Below are positions 26,588 through 34,944 of a stretch of 64,000 bases of DNA, piece by piece. The position numbers were made by a program, and so were the translations under genes. The number at the start of each line of letters is the position of its first letter. Within the stretch, counting starts at the first letter, position 1. A model generated the notes under the pieces. The model made no database searches, was not told where the DNA came from, and saw only the letters and a program-made list of their open reading frames with translations. Source of the stretch: Burkholderia ubonensis (GTDB taxonomy: Bacteria; Pseudomonadota; Gammaproteobacteria; Burkholderiales; Burkholderiaceae). The stretch lies in the NCBI RefSeq assembly GCF_902833085.1, contig NZ_CADFEB010000010.1, positions 62,001 through 126,000 of the forward strand, read 5' to 3'.

Positions 26588-27982
26588 TCATTTCCCGATG
26601 CAGAACCTGCTGAAAATCACCCCCAGCAAGTCATCCGAAGTAAATTCCCCGGTAATCGAATTGAGCTGCTCCTGCGCGAGCCGCAGCTCCTCCGCGAACA
26701 GGTCGAGCGACTGCGCGCGCTGCTCCGCGTGATCGGCCGCCTGCGCGAGATGTTCCTGCGCGGCACGCAGCGCGATCAGGTGCCGCTCGCGCGCCAGGTA
26801 CACCCCCTCGGCCCCCGCCTGCCACCCCGCGATCCGCAGCAGCTCGCCGCGCAGCAGGTCGATCCCGTCACCGCGCTTCGCCGACAGATGCACCTCGGTG
26901 AGATCCCCTTGCGCCGCCGGATGCGCAACCGACGCCGGCACGCCGGTCAGATCCGTCTTGTTCAGCACACGCACGACCGGCACGCCCGCCGGGAACCGTG
27001 CGGCGATCGCCTCGTCATCGGCCGTCATCCCGCCGCGTGAATCGAGCAGATGCAGCACGACGTCCGCGCGCTCGATCTCGCTCCACGTGCGCGCGATGCC
27101 GATCCGCTCGACCTCGTCCTCGGTCTCGCGCAGCCCCGCCGTGTCGATGATGTGCAGCGGAATCCCCTCGACCTGGATCGTCTGCGCAACCTTGTCGCGC
27201 GTCGTGCCGGCGATCGGCGTGACGATCGCGAGCTCGGCGCCCGCCAGCGCGTTCAGCAGCGACGACTTGCCGACGTTCGGCTGCCCCGCGAGCACCACCG
27301 ACAGCCCTTCGCGCAGCAGCGCGCCCTGCCGCGCATCGCCGAGCACGTGCGCGAGCTGCTCGCGAATGCGCGCGAGCTTGCCGCGCGCGTCCGCCGCCTC
27401 GAGAAAATCGATTTCCTCTTCCGGGAAATCCAGCGTCGCCTCGACCAGCATCCGCAGCGTGATCACGTCGTCGACGAGCGTATGGATCTGCCGCGAGAAC
27501 GCGCCGTCGAGCGAGCGGCCGGCCGAGCGCGCAGCCGCCTCGGTGCTCGCCTCGATCAGGTCGGCGACCGCCTCGGCCTGCGCGAGATCGAGCTTGTCGT
27601 TCAGGAACGCGCGCCGCGTGAATTCGCCCGGCTCCGCGAGCCGCAGCCCGAAGCCGCGGCCGGCGTCGAGGCAGCGCTGCAGCAGCAGCTGCATCACGAT
27701 CGGCCCGCCGTGCCCCTGCAGTTCGAGCACGTGCTCGCCCGTGTACGAATGCGGCGCCGGGAAATAAAGCGCGATGCCGCGGTCGAGCGGCGCGCCGTGC
27801 TCGTCGAGGAACGGCACGTAGCTCGCGTGGCGCGGCGCGAGCCGCTGCCCGCACAACGCGTCGATCAGCGGCAGCGCCGCCGCCTCGCCGCCTCGCCCGA
27901 ACGACACGCGGACGACGCCGATCCCGCCGCGGCCGGCAGCGGTGGCAATGGCGACGATCGGATCGGAATCGGTAGCAAGCAT
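26588..27982 (-). CDS. mnmE: tRNA modification GTPase MnmE
   Basis: The 464-residue protein has the N-terminal tetrahydrofolate-binding domain, a helical domain interrupted by the G domain (GQPNVGKSSLLNAL, DTAGLRETEDEVERIGI, NKTD) and the C-terminal CIGK whose Cys is conserved. With MnmG it adds carboxymethylaminomethyl to wobble uridine. It belongs to the conserved rpmH-rnpA-yidD-yidC-mnmE group here, though a regulator gene and about 870 bases separate it from yidC. Confidence 0.95.
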   Translation of the reverse strand: MLATDSDPIVAIATAAGRGGIGVVRVSFGRGGEAAALPLIDALCGQRLAPRHASYVPFLDEHGAPLDRGIALYFPAPHSYTGEHVLELQGHGGPIVMQLLLQRCLDAGRGFGLRLAEPGEFTRRAFLNDKLDLAQAEAVADLIEASTEAAARSAGRSLDGAFSRQIHTLVDDVITLRMLVEATLDFPEEEIDFLEAADARGKLARIREQLAHVLGDARQGALLREGLSVVLAGQPNVGKSSLLNALAGAELAIVTPIAGTTRDKVAQTIQVEGIPLHIIDTAGLRETEDEVERIGIARTWSEIERADVVLHLLDSRGGMTADDEAIAARFPAGVPVVRVLNKTDLTGVPASVAHPAAQGDLTEVHLSAKRGDGIDLLRGELLRIAGWQAGAEGVYLARERHLIALRAAQEHLAQAADHAEQRAQSLDLFAEELRLAQEQLNSITGEFTSDDLLGVIFSRFCIGK

Positions 27983-28115
27983 GGCAATCGGAAATCAGCG
28001 GTGGAACGGCCAACCCGCGCGGAACGACGCACGGGCATCGGGACGCCGGCATTGTAGCGTGACGACATGCGCGTCACCCGCGCCCGCCCCAACCACAATT
28101 AGAACTCGAACTAAT

Positions 28116-28133
28116 TTATCCCGTCAGAGATAA
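28116..28133. promoter_or_regulatory. AT-rich inverted repeat before the HTH regulator
   Basis: TTATC (28116-28120) and GATAA (28129-28133) form a short dyad in the only AT-rich part of a 337-base gap (27983-28319). It could be an autoregulatory operator of the downstream HTH gene. Nothing else is visible in the gap. Confidence 0.35.
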
Positions 28134-28319
28134 GATAAATACTAATCGAACAGTGCGAACCGACATCGGTTTCGGATAAGCCCGCCTAATCAGGGCGACT
28201 CGCGCGCCGTCCGCCTGGCATGACATTCATCTGATAATAGCTTGAGACTCATCCGAAAAAGATATGTTTATCCTGATTGGTTGTCTGAAAGCCGTTAGTC
28301 GAAATGCACAATCTCTTCC

Positions 28320-28742
28320 ATGCCGACATCCGAAGAGAAAAAGGCGTTCTCCATACGCCTGAAATTCGCCTTGCAGCGCAACCCGCACAAGATCGTGGGC
28401 GCGACGGAGCTTGCCAATCAGTTCAATCTTCGACATCACGGCGAGCATCCGGTGTCGCCGCAGACGGCGCACAAATGGCTGACGGGGCGCACGATCCCGA
28501 CGCAGGACAAGCTGCGCACGCTCGCGGAGTGGCTTCGCGTCGATCTTCACTGGCTGCATTACGGCCCGCCGCCGAACGGTGCGGCGCATTCGACGCCGCA
28601 ACCGCTGCCGCGCGACGAGCGCTACCCGCCGACGCCCGAGACGATCGAGCTCGCGTCGAAGATCGAGGCGCTGTCGCCCCACCATCGCTACCTGGTTCAG
28701 GAACTGATCGAGCAGTTCTACGGCGACGCGACGAAACGCTGA
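28320..28742 (+). CDS. HTH-domain regulator
   Basis: The 140-residue protein has a phage-repressor-like helix-turn-helix (VGATELANQFNLRHHGEHPVSPQTAHKWLTGRTIPTQDKLRTLAEWL) and a C-terminal helical tail ending in HRYLVQELIEQFYG. Similar small regulators occur near mnmE/yidC in Burkholderia. A role in local regulation is inferred only. It is convergent with yidC, separated by a strong terminator. Confidence 0.7.
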   Translation: MPTSEEKKAFSIRLKFALQRNPHKIVGATELANQFNLRHHGEHPVSPQTAHKWLTGRTIPTQDKLRTLAEWLRVDLHWLHYGPPPNGAAHSTPQPLPRDERYPPTPETIELASKIEALSPHHRYLVQELIEQFYGDATKR

Positions 28743-28754
28743 GCGCAGCACCAG

Positions 28755-28794
28755 TAAAAAAGCCGCAGGGCCCGAAGGCCATGCGGCTTTTTTT
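28755..28794. terminator. bidirectional terminator
   Basis: AAAAAAGCCGCA is mirrored by TGCGGCTTTTTTT around a 14-base loop, serving both the HTH gene and yidC. Confidence 0.85.
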
Positions 28795-28856
28795 GCATCG
28801 TCGCGACGACCGGGGCCGCGGGGCGGACAGCTTCCGCCCGCGGCGCCGGCCGATCG

Positions 28857-30530
28857 TCAGGCGGGTTTCTTCTTGACCCCGCCCAGCTTGCGCGTGATGT
28901 AGTACTGCTGCGCGATCGACAGCACGTTGTTCACGACGTAGTACAGCACGAGGCCCGCCGGGAAGAAGAAGAACATCACCGAGAACGCGATCGGCATGAA
29001 CATCATCATCTTCGCCTGGACCGGGTCCGGCGGCGTCGGGTTCAGCTTGGTCTGCACGAACATCGACACGGCCATCAGCACCGGCAGGATGAAGAACGGA
29101 TCGCGCTGCGACAGGTCGTGAATCCACAGAATCCACGGCGCGCCGCGCATTTCGACCGATGCGAGCAGCACCCAGTACAGCGAGATGAACACCGGGATCT
29201 GGATCACGACCGGCAGGCAGCCGCCGAACGGATTGACCTTCTCGGTCTTGTACAGCTCCATCAGCGCCGCGTTCATCTTCTGCGGGTCGCTCTTGAAGCG
29301 CTCGCGCAGCGCCTGCATGCGCGGCGTGATTTCCTTCATCCGCGCCATCGACTTGTAGCTCGCGGCCGACAGCGGGAAGAACACCGCCTTGATCAGGAGC
29401 GTCAGCAGCACGATCGCCCAGCCCCAGTTGCCGACGAAGCTGTGGATCTTCTCGAGCAGCCAGAACAGCGGCTTCGCGATGATCGTCACCCAGCCGTAGT
29501 CCTTCACGAGCTCGAGGCCCGGCGCGATGCCTTCCAGCATGCGCTCTTCCTCCGGGCCCGCGAACAGGCGCGCCGACACGTCGGCCGACTGGCCCGGCGC
29601 GATCGCGCCGACCGGCTGCTTCACGCCGACGCGGTACAGCGTCGGATCGAACTTCTCCGCGTAGATGTCGCGCTTCACGCCCTGCTTCGGAATCCAGGCC
29701 GACGCGAAGTAGTGCTGGACCATCGCGACCCAGCCGTTGTCGGCGGAGTTAACGTAGTCGGCCTTGTTCTTGTCGAGGTCGCTGAAGTTGATCTTCTGGA
29801 AGTGCTTCGCATCCGTGTAGACCGCCGGGCCAAGGAACGTATGCGAGAACATCGGCGTTTCGACCGCCGTGTTGTCGCGCACGAGTTCCATGTAGACCGT
29901 CGGCGACACCGGCGCGGTGCCGACGTTGTCGATCTTCGTATCGACGTCGATCACGTAGCTGCCGCGCGTGAACGTGTACGTCTTCACGACCTTCACGCCG
30001 CCCTTCACCGGCGATTCGAACGACAGCTTCAGCGCGTTCTGGTCGCCCGACAGCGTCGTCGGGCCCGCGTTGACCTGCGAGTAGACGTCGGTGTGGTTCG
30101 GGAAGTCGCCGCCGAGCAGGCCTGTGCGCGCGAGGTACGTGTGGCCGGCCGTGTGGTCGAACAGCGTGATGTAGAGGTCCGGCTGCTTGCCGTCGCCCTG
30201 CTTCTTCAGCGTCAGCTTCGCGAGCGTGCCGCCGCGCGTGTCGATCTCGCCGTCATACACGTCGGTCGAGAACTTCACGAGCTGCGCCTGCGCGGCAGGC
30301 GCCGTCGTCGCGGGCGCGGCGCCGGCTGCCGCGGCCGGCACGCCGCCGGCCGTCGTCGTGCTTGCGCCGGTCGCGCCGGGGCCGGAAGCGCCGCCTGCGG
30401 CTGCGGGAGCCGTCTGCGTGGCGCCCGGGAAGAACATCGACGGGCGTCCATGGGACCGCTGCCAGTTGTCATAGAGCATGACCGCTGACATGAAGAAGAT
30501 CACCCATAGGACGGTGCGTTTGATATCCAT
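28857..30530 (-). CDS. yidC: membrane protein insertase YidC
   Basis: The 557-residue protein begins MDIKRTVLWVIFFMSAVML (first membrane segment). It has a large periplasmic domain after a Pro/Ala-rich linker, and a C-terminal 60KD_IMP domain (GGCLPVVIQIPVFISLYWVL) with a basic end. It inserts proteins into the inner membrane alone or with SecYEG. The start at 30530 is eight bases after yidD. A longer upstream frame crosses yidD out of phase. Confidence 0.95.
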   Translation of the reverse strand: MDIKRTVLWVIFFMSAVMLYDNWQRSHGRPSMFFPGATQTAPAAAGGASGPGATGASTTTAGGVPAAAAGAAPATTAPAAQAQLVKFSTDVYDGEIDTRGGTLAKLTLKKQGDGKQPDLYITLFDHTAGHTYLARTGLLGGDFPNHTDVYSQVNAGPTTLSGDQNALKLSFESPVKGGVKVVKTYTFTRGSYVIDVDTKIDNVGTAPVSPTVYMELVRDNTAVETPMFSHTFLGPAVYTDAKHFQKINFSDLDKNKADYVNSADNGWVAMVQHYFASAWIPKQGVKRDIYAEKFDPTLYRVGVKQPVGAIAPGQSADVSARLFAGPEEERMLEGIAPGLELVKDYGWVTIIAKPLFWLLEKIHSFVGNWGWAIVLLTLLIKAVFFPLSAASYKSMARMKEITPRMQALRERFKSDPQKMNAALMELYKTEKVNPFGGCLPVVIQIPVFISLYWVLLASVEMRGAPWILWIHDLSQRDPFFILPVLMAVSMFVQTKLNPTPPDPVQAKMMMFMPIAFSVMFFFFPAGLVLYYVVNNVLSIAQQYYITRKLGGVKKKPA

Positions 30531-30538
30531 GCGTTGTC

Positions 30539-30805
30539 TCAGAGTCGATGGGACCGCGCGTCGGCCTGGCCGGTAGCGCGTGTGTCGGAGTTGGGCGGCG
30601 GAACGAGGTCGATGCCGCCCGCGGAAAACGGATGGCATCGGCACACGCGCCTGGCGGCGAGATATGCGCCGCGCGCGGCGCCATGATACTGGATTGCCTC
30701 GCGCGCGTAATCCGAACAGGAAGGATAAAAACGGCAACGGTTGCCGAGCAGCGGACTCACGGCAACCTTGTAGAAGCGCAGCAAGGCGATCAATACCGTT
30801 TGCAT
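30539..30805 (-). CDS. yidD: membrane protein insertion efficiency factor YidD
   Basis: The 88-residue protein has the YidD signature FYKVAVSPLLGNRCRFYPSCSDYA with conserved cysteines and HPFSAGGIDLVP. It assists YidC-dependent insertion. ATG at 30805 is preferred. An in-frame TTG lies two codons upstream. It sits between rnpA and yidC as in most bacteria. Confidence 0.92.
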   Translation of the reverse strand: MQTVLIALLRFYKVAVSPLLGNRCRFYPSCSDYAREAIQYHGAARGAYLAARRVCRCHPFSAGGIDLVPPPNSDTRATGQADARSHRL

Positions 30806-30880
30806 ACCCAACGCGGCGCCGTTCAGCGCCGCTTCAAAGCCGGCCGCGCAGGCGCGAACGCCGCACGGCTAACGGGTGCG

Positions 30881-31342
30881 TCACTCGGACGCGGGCTTCG
30901 ACGCGCGGCGAGCGATCTCCCGGGCCGCCCTGTCGAGCAGCTCGCGGATCTCGGCCGCGCACATCGCCGCGAGCGGGGCGGAAGCCGCGCTCGGCAGCGC
31001 CTTCTTGTCGAAGCGCGTGTGCTGCCGCAGCAGCAGGTCGTAACCGGCGAACTCGGCCCGGCGCAGGCGAAACGCATCGCGCGCGAGCCGCTTCACGAGG
31101 TTGCGCGTCACTGCGCGCGGCGCATACTTCTTGCCGACCACGAGCCCCAGACGCGCGGGCTGGCCGGTCGGCTTGCCGTAAATCACGAAGTGCGCGGAGC
31201 GCCGCCACGGGCGCAAACGAAAAACGGATGAAAATTCATCCGTTTTCAGAAGTCGCGCAGCTTTGGGGAAGGCGGCTTTCGTCTGCAACGGATTCGCACC
31301 CGGCTCGACGGCCCCTTCCGCATCACTGCGGACGGCGGTCAC
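30881..31342 (-). CDS. rnpA: ribonuclease P protein component
   Basis: The protein carries FPKAARLLKTDEFSSVF and the RNase P basic signature (AVTRNLVKRLARDAFR). It binds the catalytic RNA that trims tRNA 5' ends. The start is uncertain. GTG at 31342 gives 153 residues, while TTG at 31288 gives 135 residues and fits the conserved N-terminus better. It lies 15 bases after rpmH, and the two are co-transcribed. Confidence 0.9.
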   Translation of the reverse strand: MTAVRSDAEGAVEPGANPLQTKAAFPKAARLLKTDEFSSVFRLRPWRRSAHFVIYGKPTGQPARLGLVVGKKYAPRAVTRNLVKRLARDAFRLRRAEFAGYDLLLRQHTRFDKKALPSAASAPLAAMCAAEIRELLDRAAREIARRASKPASE

Positions 31343-31357
31343 AGCGCGCAACCCGCG

Positions 31358-31492
31358 TTAGATCGCGAGGCGCTTGCGGCCCTTCGCGCGGCGTGCGTTG
31401 ATGACCTTGCGGCCACCTGCCGTCTTCATGCGGACACGGAAACCATGGGTGCGCTTGCGGCGCGTCACGGACGGTTGGTAAGTACGTTTCAT
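31358..31492 (-). CDS. rpmH: 50S ribosomal protein L34
   Basis: The 44-residue basic protein reads [19 protein letters not shown] and ends KGRKRLAI, the full L34 sequence. It is the first gene of the leftward rpmH-rnpA-yidD-yidC cluster and is divergent from dnaA. Confidence 0.97.
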
Positions 31493-31910
31493 GATGCTCT
31501 CTCTTGGTTGAGAATGTCGGAATTCAGGGACCGCGCACCCTTACCAACAGGCCTTCGGGCGAACGCAATCGCCGGAAATACAGGATTGGTTTTCGCGGAA
31601 CCCGCTATTTAAACCGTTTTTCTCTTGACGGTCAATACTTTAGAAGCTATCCAGGCGCGCCGGGGCCCTGTGATCCGGCCCCGCGACCCACAGCACGCCC
31701 CTGTGGATAACTCGCGCTGTGGCCGCGTTTGCGGGTAGAATCTCGCCTTATCTCCAAGAATCCCGCACGCCGCCTCGGCCCAAGCCTGCCTCTCCACCGC
31801 TGTGACGCAGGTGTCCGACGCATGCTCGCACGACCGCTTCGGGCCTTGTTGCGCATTCGCGACAAGGGCGCCGGCGAGCCGCTGTGCACGCAAAAAACGA
31901 CAGTTACTTG
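31493..31910. promoter_or_regulatory. rpmH-dnaA divergent region with one DnaA box
   Basis: The 418-base gap holds one perfect DnaA box (TGTGGATAA, 31702-31710) and a moderately AT-rich stretch at about 31600-31650. In Pseudomonas the origin lies here, but a single box is too few for a clear oriC. Divergent promoters for rpmH and dnaA, with dnaA autoregulation through the box, are the conservative reading. Confidence 0.5.
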
Positions 31911-33482
31911 ATGAACGATTTCTGGCAACACTGTTCCGCACTGCTGGAGCGCGAGCTGACGCCCCAGCAGTACGTGACGTGGATCAAACCCTTGGCCCCG
32001 GTGGCCTTCGATGCGGCGGCGAACACGCTGTCCATCGCCGCGCCGAACCGCTTCAAGCTGGACTGGGTCAAGAGCCAGTTTTCGGGGCGGATCTCCGATC
32101 TGGCCCGCGATTTCTGGAATGCGCCGATCGAAGTCCTGTTCGTCCTCGATCCGAAGGCCGGCATGCGCAGCGCGGCGCCCAGCGCCGCACCAGCCGCGCC
32201 GCGCGCACCGCTGGCGCCGGCCAGTGGCCCGGCTGCGACGGTAGCCGCAATTGCCGCGAACCTCGCCGCGGCGGCAACTGCCGCCCCCGCGCCGGTTGAC
32301 GCGCCGATGAGCGCCCAGGCTGCCGCGCACCTGAGCGCCGACGACGCCGACATCGACCTGCCGAGCCTGCCCGCGCATGAAGCGGCCGCCGGCCGCCGCA
32401 CCTGGCGCCCCGGCAACGGCGCCGCGCCGGCCGCCGCCGGCGAGACCGATTCGATGTACGAGCGTTCGAAGCTGAACCCGGTGCTCACGTTCGACAACTT
32501 CGTGACCGGTAAGGCGAACCAGCTCGCGCGCGCCGCCGCGATCCAGGTCGCGGACAACCCCGGCATCTCGTACAACCCGCTGTTCCTGTACGGCGGCGTC
32601 GGCCTCGGCAAGACCCACCTGATCCACGCGATCGGCAACCAGCTCCTGCTCGACAAGCCGGGCGCGCGGATCCGCTACATCCACGCCGAACAGTACGTTT
32701 CCGACGTCGTGAAGGCGTACCAGCGCAAGGCGTTCGACGATTTCAAGCGCTACTATCATTCGCTCGACCTGCTGCTGATCGACGATATTCAGTTCTTCTC
32801 CGGCAAGTCGCGCACGCAGGAAGAATTCTTCTACGCGTTCGAGGCGCTGGTCGCGAACAAGGCGCAGGTGATCATCACCAGCGACACGTACCCGAAGGAG
32901 ATTTCGGGGATCGACGACCGCCTGATCTCGCGCTTCGATTCGGGCCTCACCGTCGCGATCGAGCCGCCCGAGCTGGAAATGCGCGTCGCGATCCTGATGC
33001 GCAAGGCCCAGTCGGAAGGCGTGAACTTGTCGGAGGACGTCGCGTTCTTCGTCGCGAAGCACCTGCGCTCGAACGTGCGCGAGCTCGAAGGCGCGCTGCG
33101 CAAGATCCTCGCGTATTCGAAGTTCCACGGCCGCGAGATCTCGATCGAGCTGACCAAGGAAGCGCTGAAGGACCTGCTGACCGTGCAGAACCGGCAGATC
33201 TCGGTCGAGAACATCCAGAAGACCGTCGCCGACTTCTACAACATCAAGGTCGCCGACATGTATTCGAAGAAGCGTCCGGCGAACATCGCGCGGCCGCGGC
33301 AGATCGCGATGTACCTCGCGAAGGAGCTGACGCAGAAGAGCCTGCCCGAAATCGGCGAGCTGTTCGGCGGGCGCGATCACACCACCGTGCTGCACGCGGT
33401 GCGCAAGATCGCCGACGAGCGCAGCAAGGATGCCCAGCTCAACCACGAGCTGCACGTGCTCGAACAGACGCTGAAGGGCTGA
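31911..33482 (+). CDS. dnaA: chromosomal replication initiator DnaA
   Basis: The 523-residue protein has the N-terminal DnaB-contact domain (MNDFWQHCSALLERELTPQQYVTWIKPL), an Ala/Pro-rich linker to about residue 185, and an AAA+ domain with GGVGLGKTHLIHAIGN and LLLIDDIQFF. The C-terminal domain IV has the DnaA-box-binding signature GGRDHTTVLHAVRKI. It melts the origin as an ATP-bound oligomer. The ATG at 31911 matches the family start. An in-frame upstream ATG at 31884 is not preferred. Confidence 0.97.
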   Translation: MNDFWQHCSALLERELTPQQYVTWIKPLAPVAFDAAANTLSIAAPNRFKLDWVKSQFSGRISDLARDFWNAPIEVLFVLDPKAGMRSAAPSAAPAAPRAPLAPASGPAATVAAIAANLAAAATAAPAPVDAPMSAQAAAHLSADDADIDLPSLPAHEAAAGRRTWRPGNGAAPAAAGETDSMYERSKLNPVLTFDNFVTGKANQLARAAAIQVADNPGISYNPLFLYGGVGLGKTHLIHAIGNQLLLDKPGARIRYIHAEQYVSDVVKAYQRKAFDDFKRYYHSLDLLLIDDIQFFSGKSRTQEEFFYAFEALVANKAQVIITSDTYPKEISGIDDRLISRFDSGLTVAIEPPELEMRVAILMRKAQSEGVNLSEDVAFFVAKHLRSNVRELEGALRKILAYSKFHGREISIELTKEALKDLLTVQNRQISVENIQKTVADFYNIKVADMYSKKRPANIARPRQIAMYLAKELTQKSLPEIGELFGGRDHTTVLHAVRKIADERSKDAQLNHELHVLEQTLKG

Positions 33483-33645
33483 CCGGCACGCGGGTTGAGA
33501 ATTCGGTGTCCGCCCCAATTTAAGGGGGGCGGTTCGGTTTTGAGGCACAATATAGGTTTGACCGCTCCGGCGGCGAAGGGCCAAGAGCCCGGCCGGCGGG
33601 GCGTTGCGAGGCTGCTGCAGGCCGTTATCTCAACGAAGGAACTCT

Positions 33646-34752
33646 ATGCAACTGGTCAAGACCGAACGAGACACCCTCCTCAGGCCGCTGCAAACGGTCA
33701 GCGGCATCGTCGAACGCCGCCATACGTTGCCGATCCTCGCCAATCTGCTGATCACCAAGAACGGCGCGGACGTTTCGTTCCTGTCGACCGACCTGGAGCT
33801 GCAAATCACCACGCGCGCCGATTTCGGCGTCGGCAACGACCAGGTTGCGACCACCGTTGCCGCCCGCAAGCTGCTCGACATCCTGCGCGCGATGCCTGAC
33901 GGCCAGGTCACGCTGTCGCTCGCCGACAAGCGCCTGACCGTCCAGTCGGGCAAGAGCCGCTTCGCACTGCAGACGCTCGCGGCCGACGAGTTCCCGACCG
34001 TCGCGCAGGCGAAGGATTTCGGCGCGAGCCTCTCCGTCCCGCAGAAGTCGTTCCGCCAGCTGCTCGGCATGGTGCACTTCGCGATGGCCCAGCAGGACAT
34101 CCGCTACTACCTGAACGGCATGCTGCTCGTCGTCGACGGCGACCAGCTGATGGCCGTTGCGACCGACGGCCACCGCCTCGCGTTCTCGTCGATGAAGATC
34201 GAGGGCGGCACATTCGGCCGCCAGGAAGTGATCGTGCCCCGCAAGACCATCCTCGAACTGCAGCGCCTGCTCGAGGACATCGACGACACCGTCACGATCG
34301 ACATCGCGCAGACCCAGGCAAAGTTCACGTTCGGCCAGGTCGAGCTCGTGTCGAAGCTGGTCGAGGGCAAGTTCCCCGACTTCCAGCGCGTGATCCCGAA
34401 GGCGCACAAGAACACGTTCGAGATCGGCCGTGAGGAACTGCAGCGTTCGCTGCAGCGTGCGGCGATCCTGACCTCGGACAAGTTCAAGGGCGTGCGCTGC
34501 ATCATCGCGCCGGGCCAGCTGAAGATCATGTCGACCAACGCCGACCAGGAAGAGGCGCAGGAAGAGCTGGAAATCGCCTACCAGGGCGACACCGTCGACA
34601 TCGGCTTCAACGTCACCTATCTCCTCGACGTGCTCGCGAACCTGAAGGTCGACACCGTGCAGGTGAGCCTCGGCGACGCCAGCTCGAGCGCCCTGATCAC
34701 GGTGCCCGAGAACGAAGAGTTCAAGTATGTCGTGATGCCGATGCGCATCTGA
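33646..34752 (+). CDS. dnaN: DNA polymerase III beta sliding clamp
   Basis: The 368-residue clamp begins MQLVKTERDTLLRPLQTVSGIVERRHTLPILAN and ends YVVMPMRI, the canonical end. It has three DnaN domains. It encircles DNA and tethers polymerases. It lies 163 bases behind dnaA and is followed by a weak terminator. Confidence 0.97.
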   Translation: MQLVKTERDTLLRPLQTVSGIVERRHTLPILANLLITKNGADVSFLSTDLELQITTRADFGVGNDQVATTVAARKLLDILRAMPDGQVTLSLADKRLTVQSGKSRFALQTLAADEFPTVAQAKDFGASLSVPQKSFRQLLGMVHFAMAQQDIRYYLNGMLLVVDGDQLMAVATDGHRLAFSSMKIEGGTFGRQEVIVPRKTILELQRLLEDIDDTVTIDIAQTQAKFTFGQVELVSKLVEGKFPDFQRVIPKAHKNTFEIGREELQRSLQRAAILTSDKFKGVRCIIAPGQLKIMSTNADQEEAQEELEIAYQGDTVDIGFNVTYLLDVLANLKVDTVQVSLGDASSSALITVPENEEFKYVVMPMRI

Positions 34753-34776
34753 CGCGCGCGACATCACGACACACAC

Positions 34777-34806
34777 CAGGGGGCGGCAAGCCCCTTTGGC
34801 GTTTTT
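34777..34806 (+). terminator. terminator behind dnaN
   Basis: AGGGGGC and GCCCCTT pair around a short loop, and GTTTTT follows at 34801-34806. Confidence 0.55.
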
Positions 34807-34883
34807 ATGGCGAATCTAAAACCCCTCCTTTCGGCGCCGGGCCGGCGCCCTGGACGGGTCAGGAAAACTGGAGCGGCCCGGCG

Positions 34884-34892
34884 TTATCCACA
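34884..34892 (+). promoter_or_regulatory. DnaA box before gyrB
   Basis: A perfect TTATCCACA lies 53 bases before the gyrB start, in the probable gyrB promoter region. It could link gyrB expression to DnaA level. Confidence 0.6.
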
Positions 34893-34944
34893 AGATGCGC
34901 ACCGCGCCGCCGCTTGAGTGGCCTCGCAGAACCGGAAGATATCC

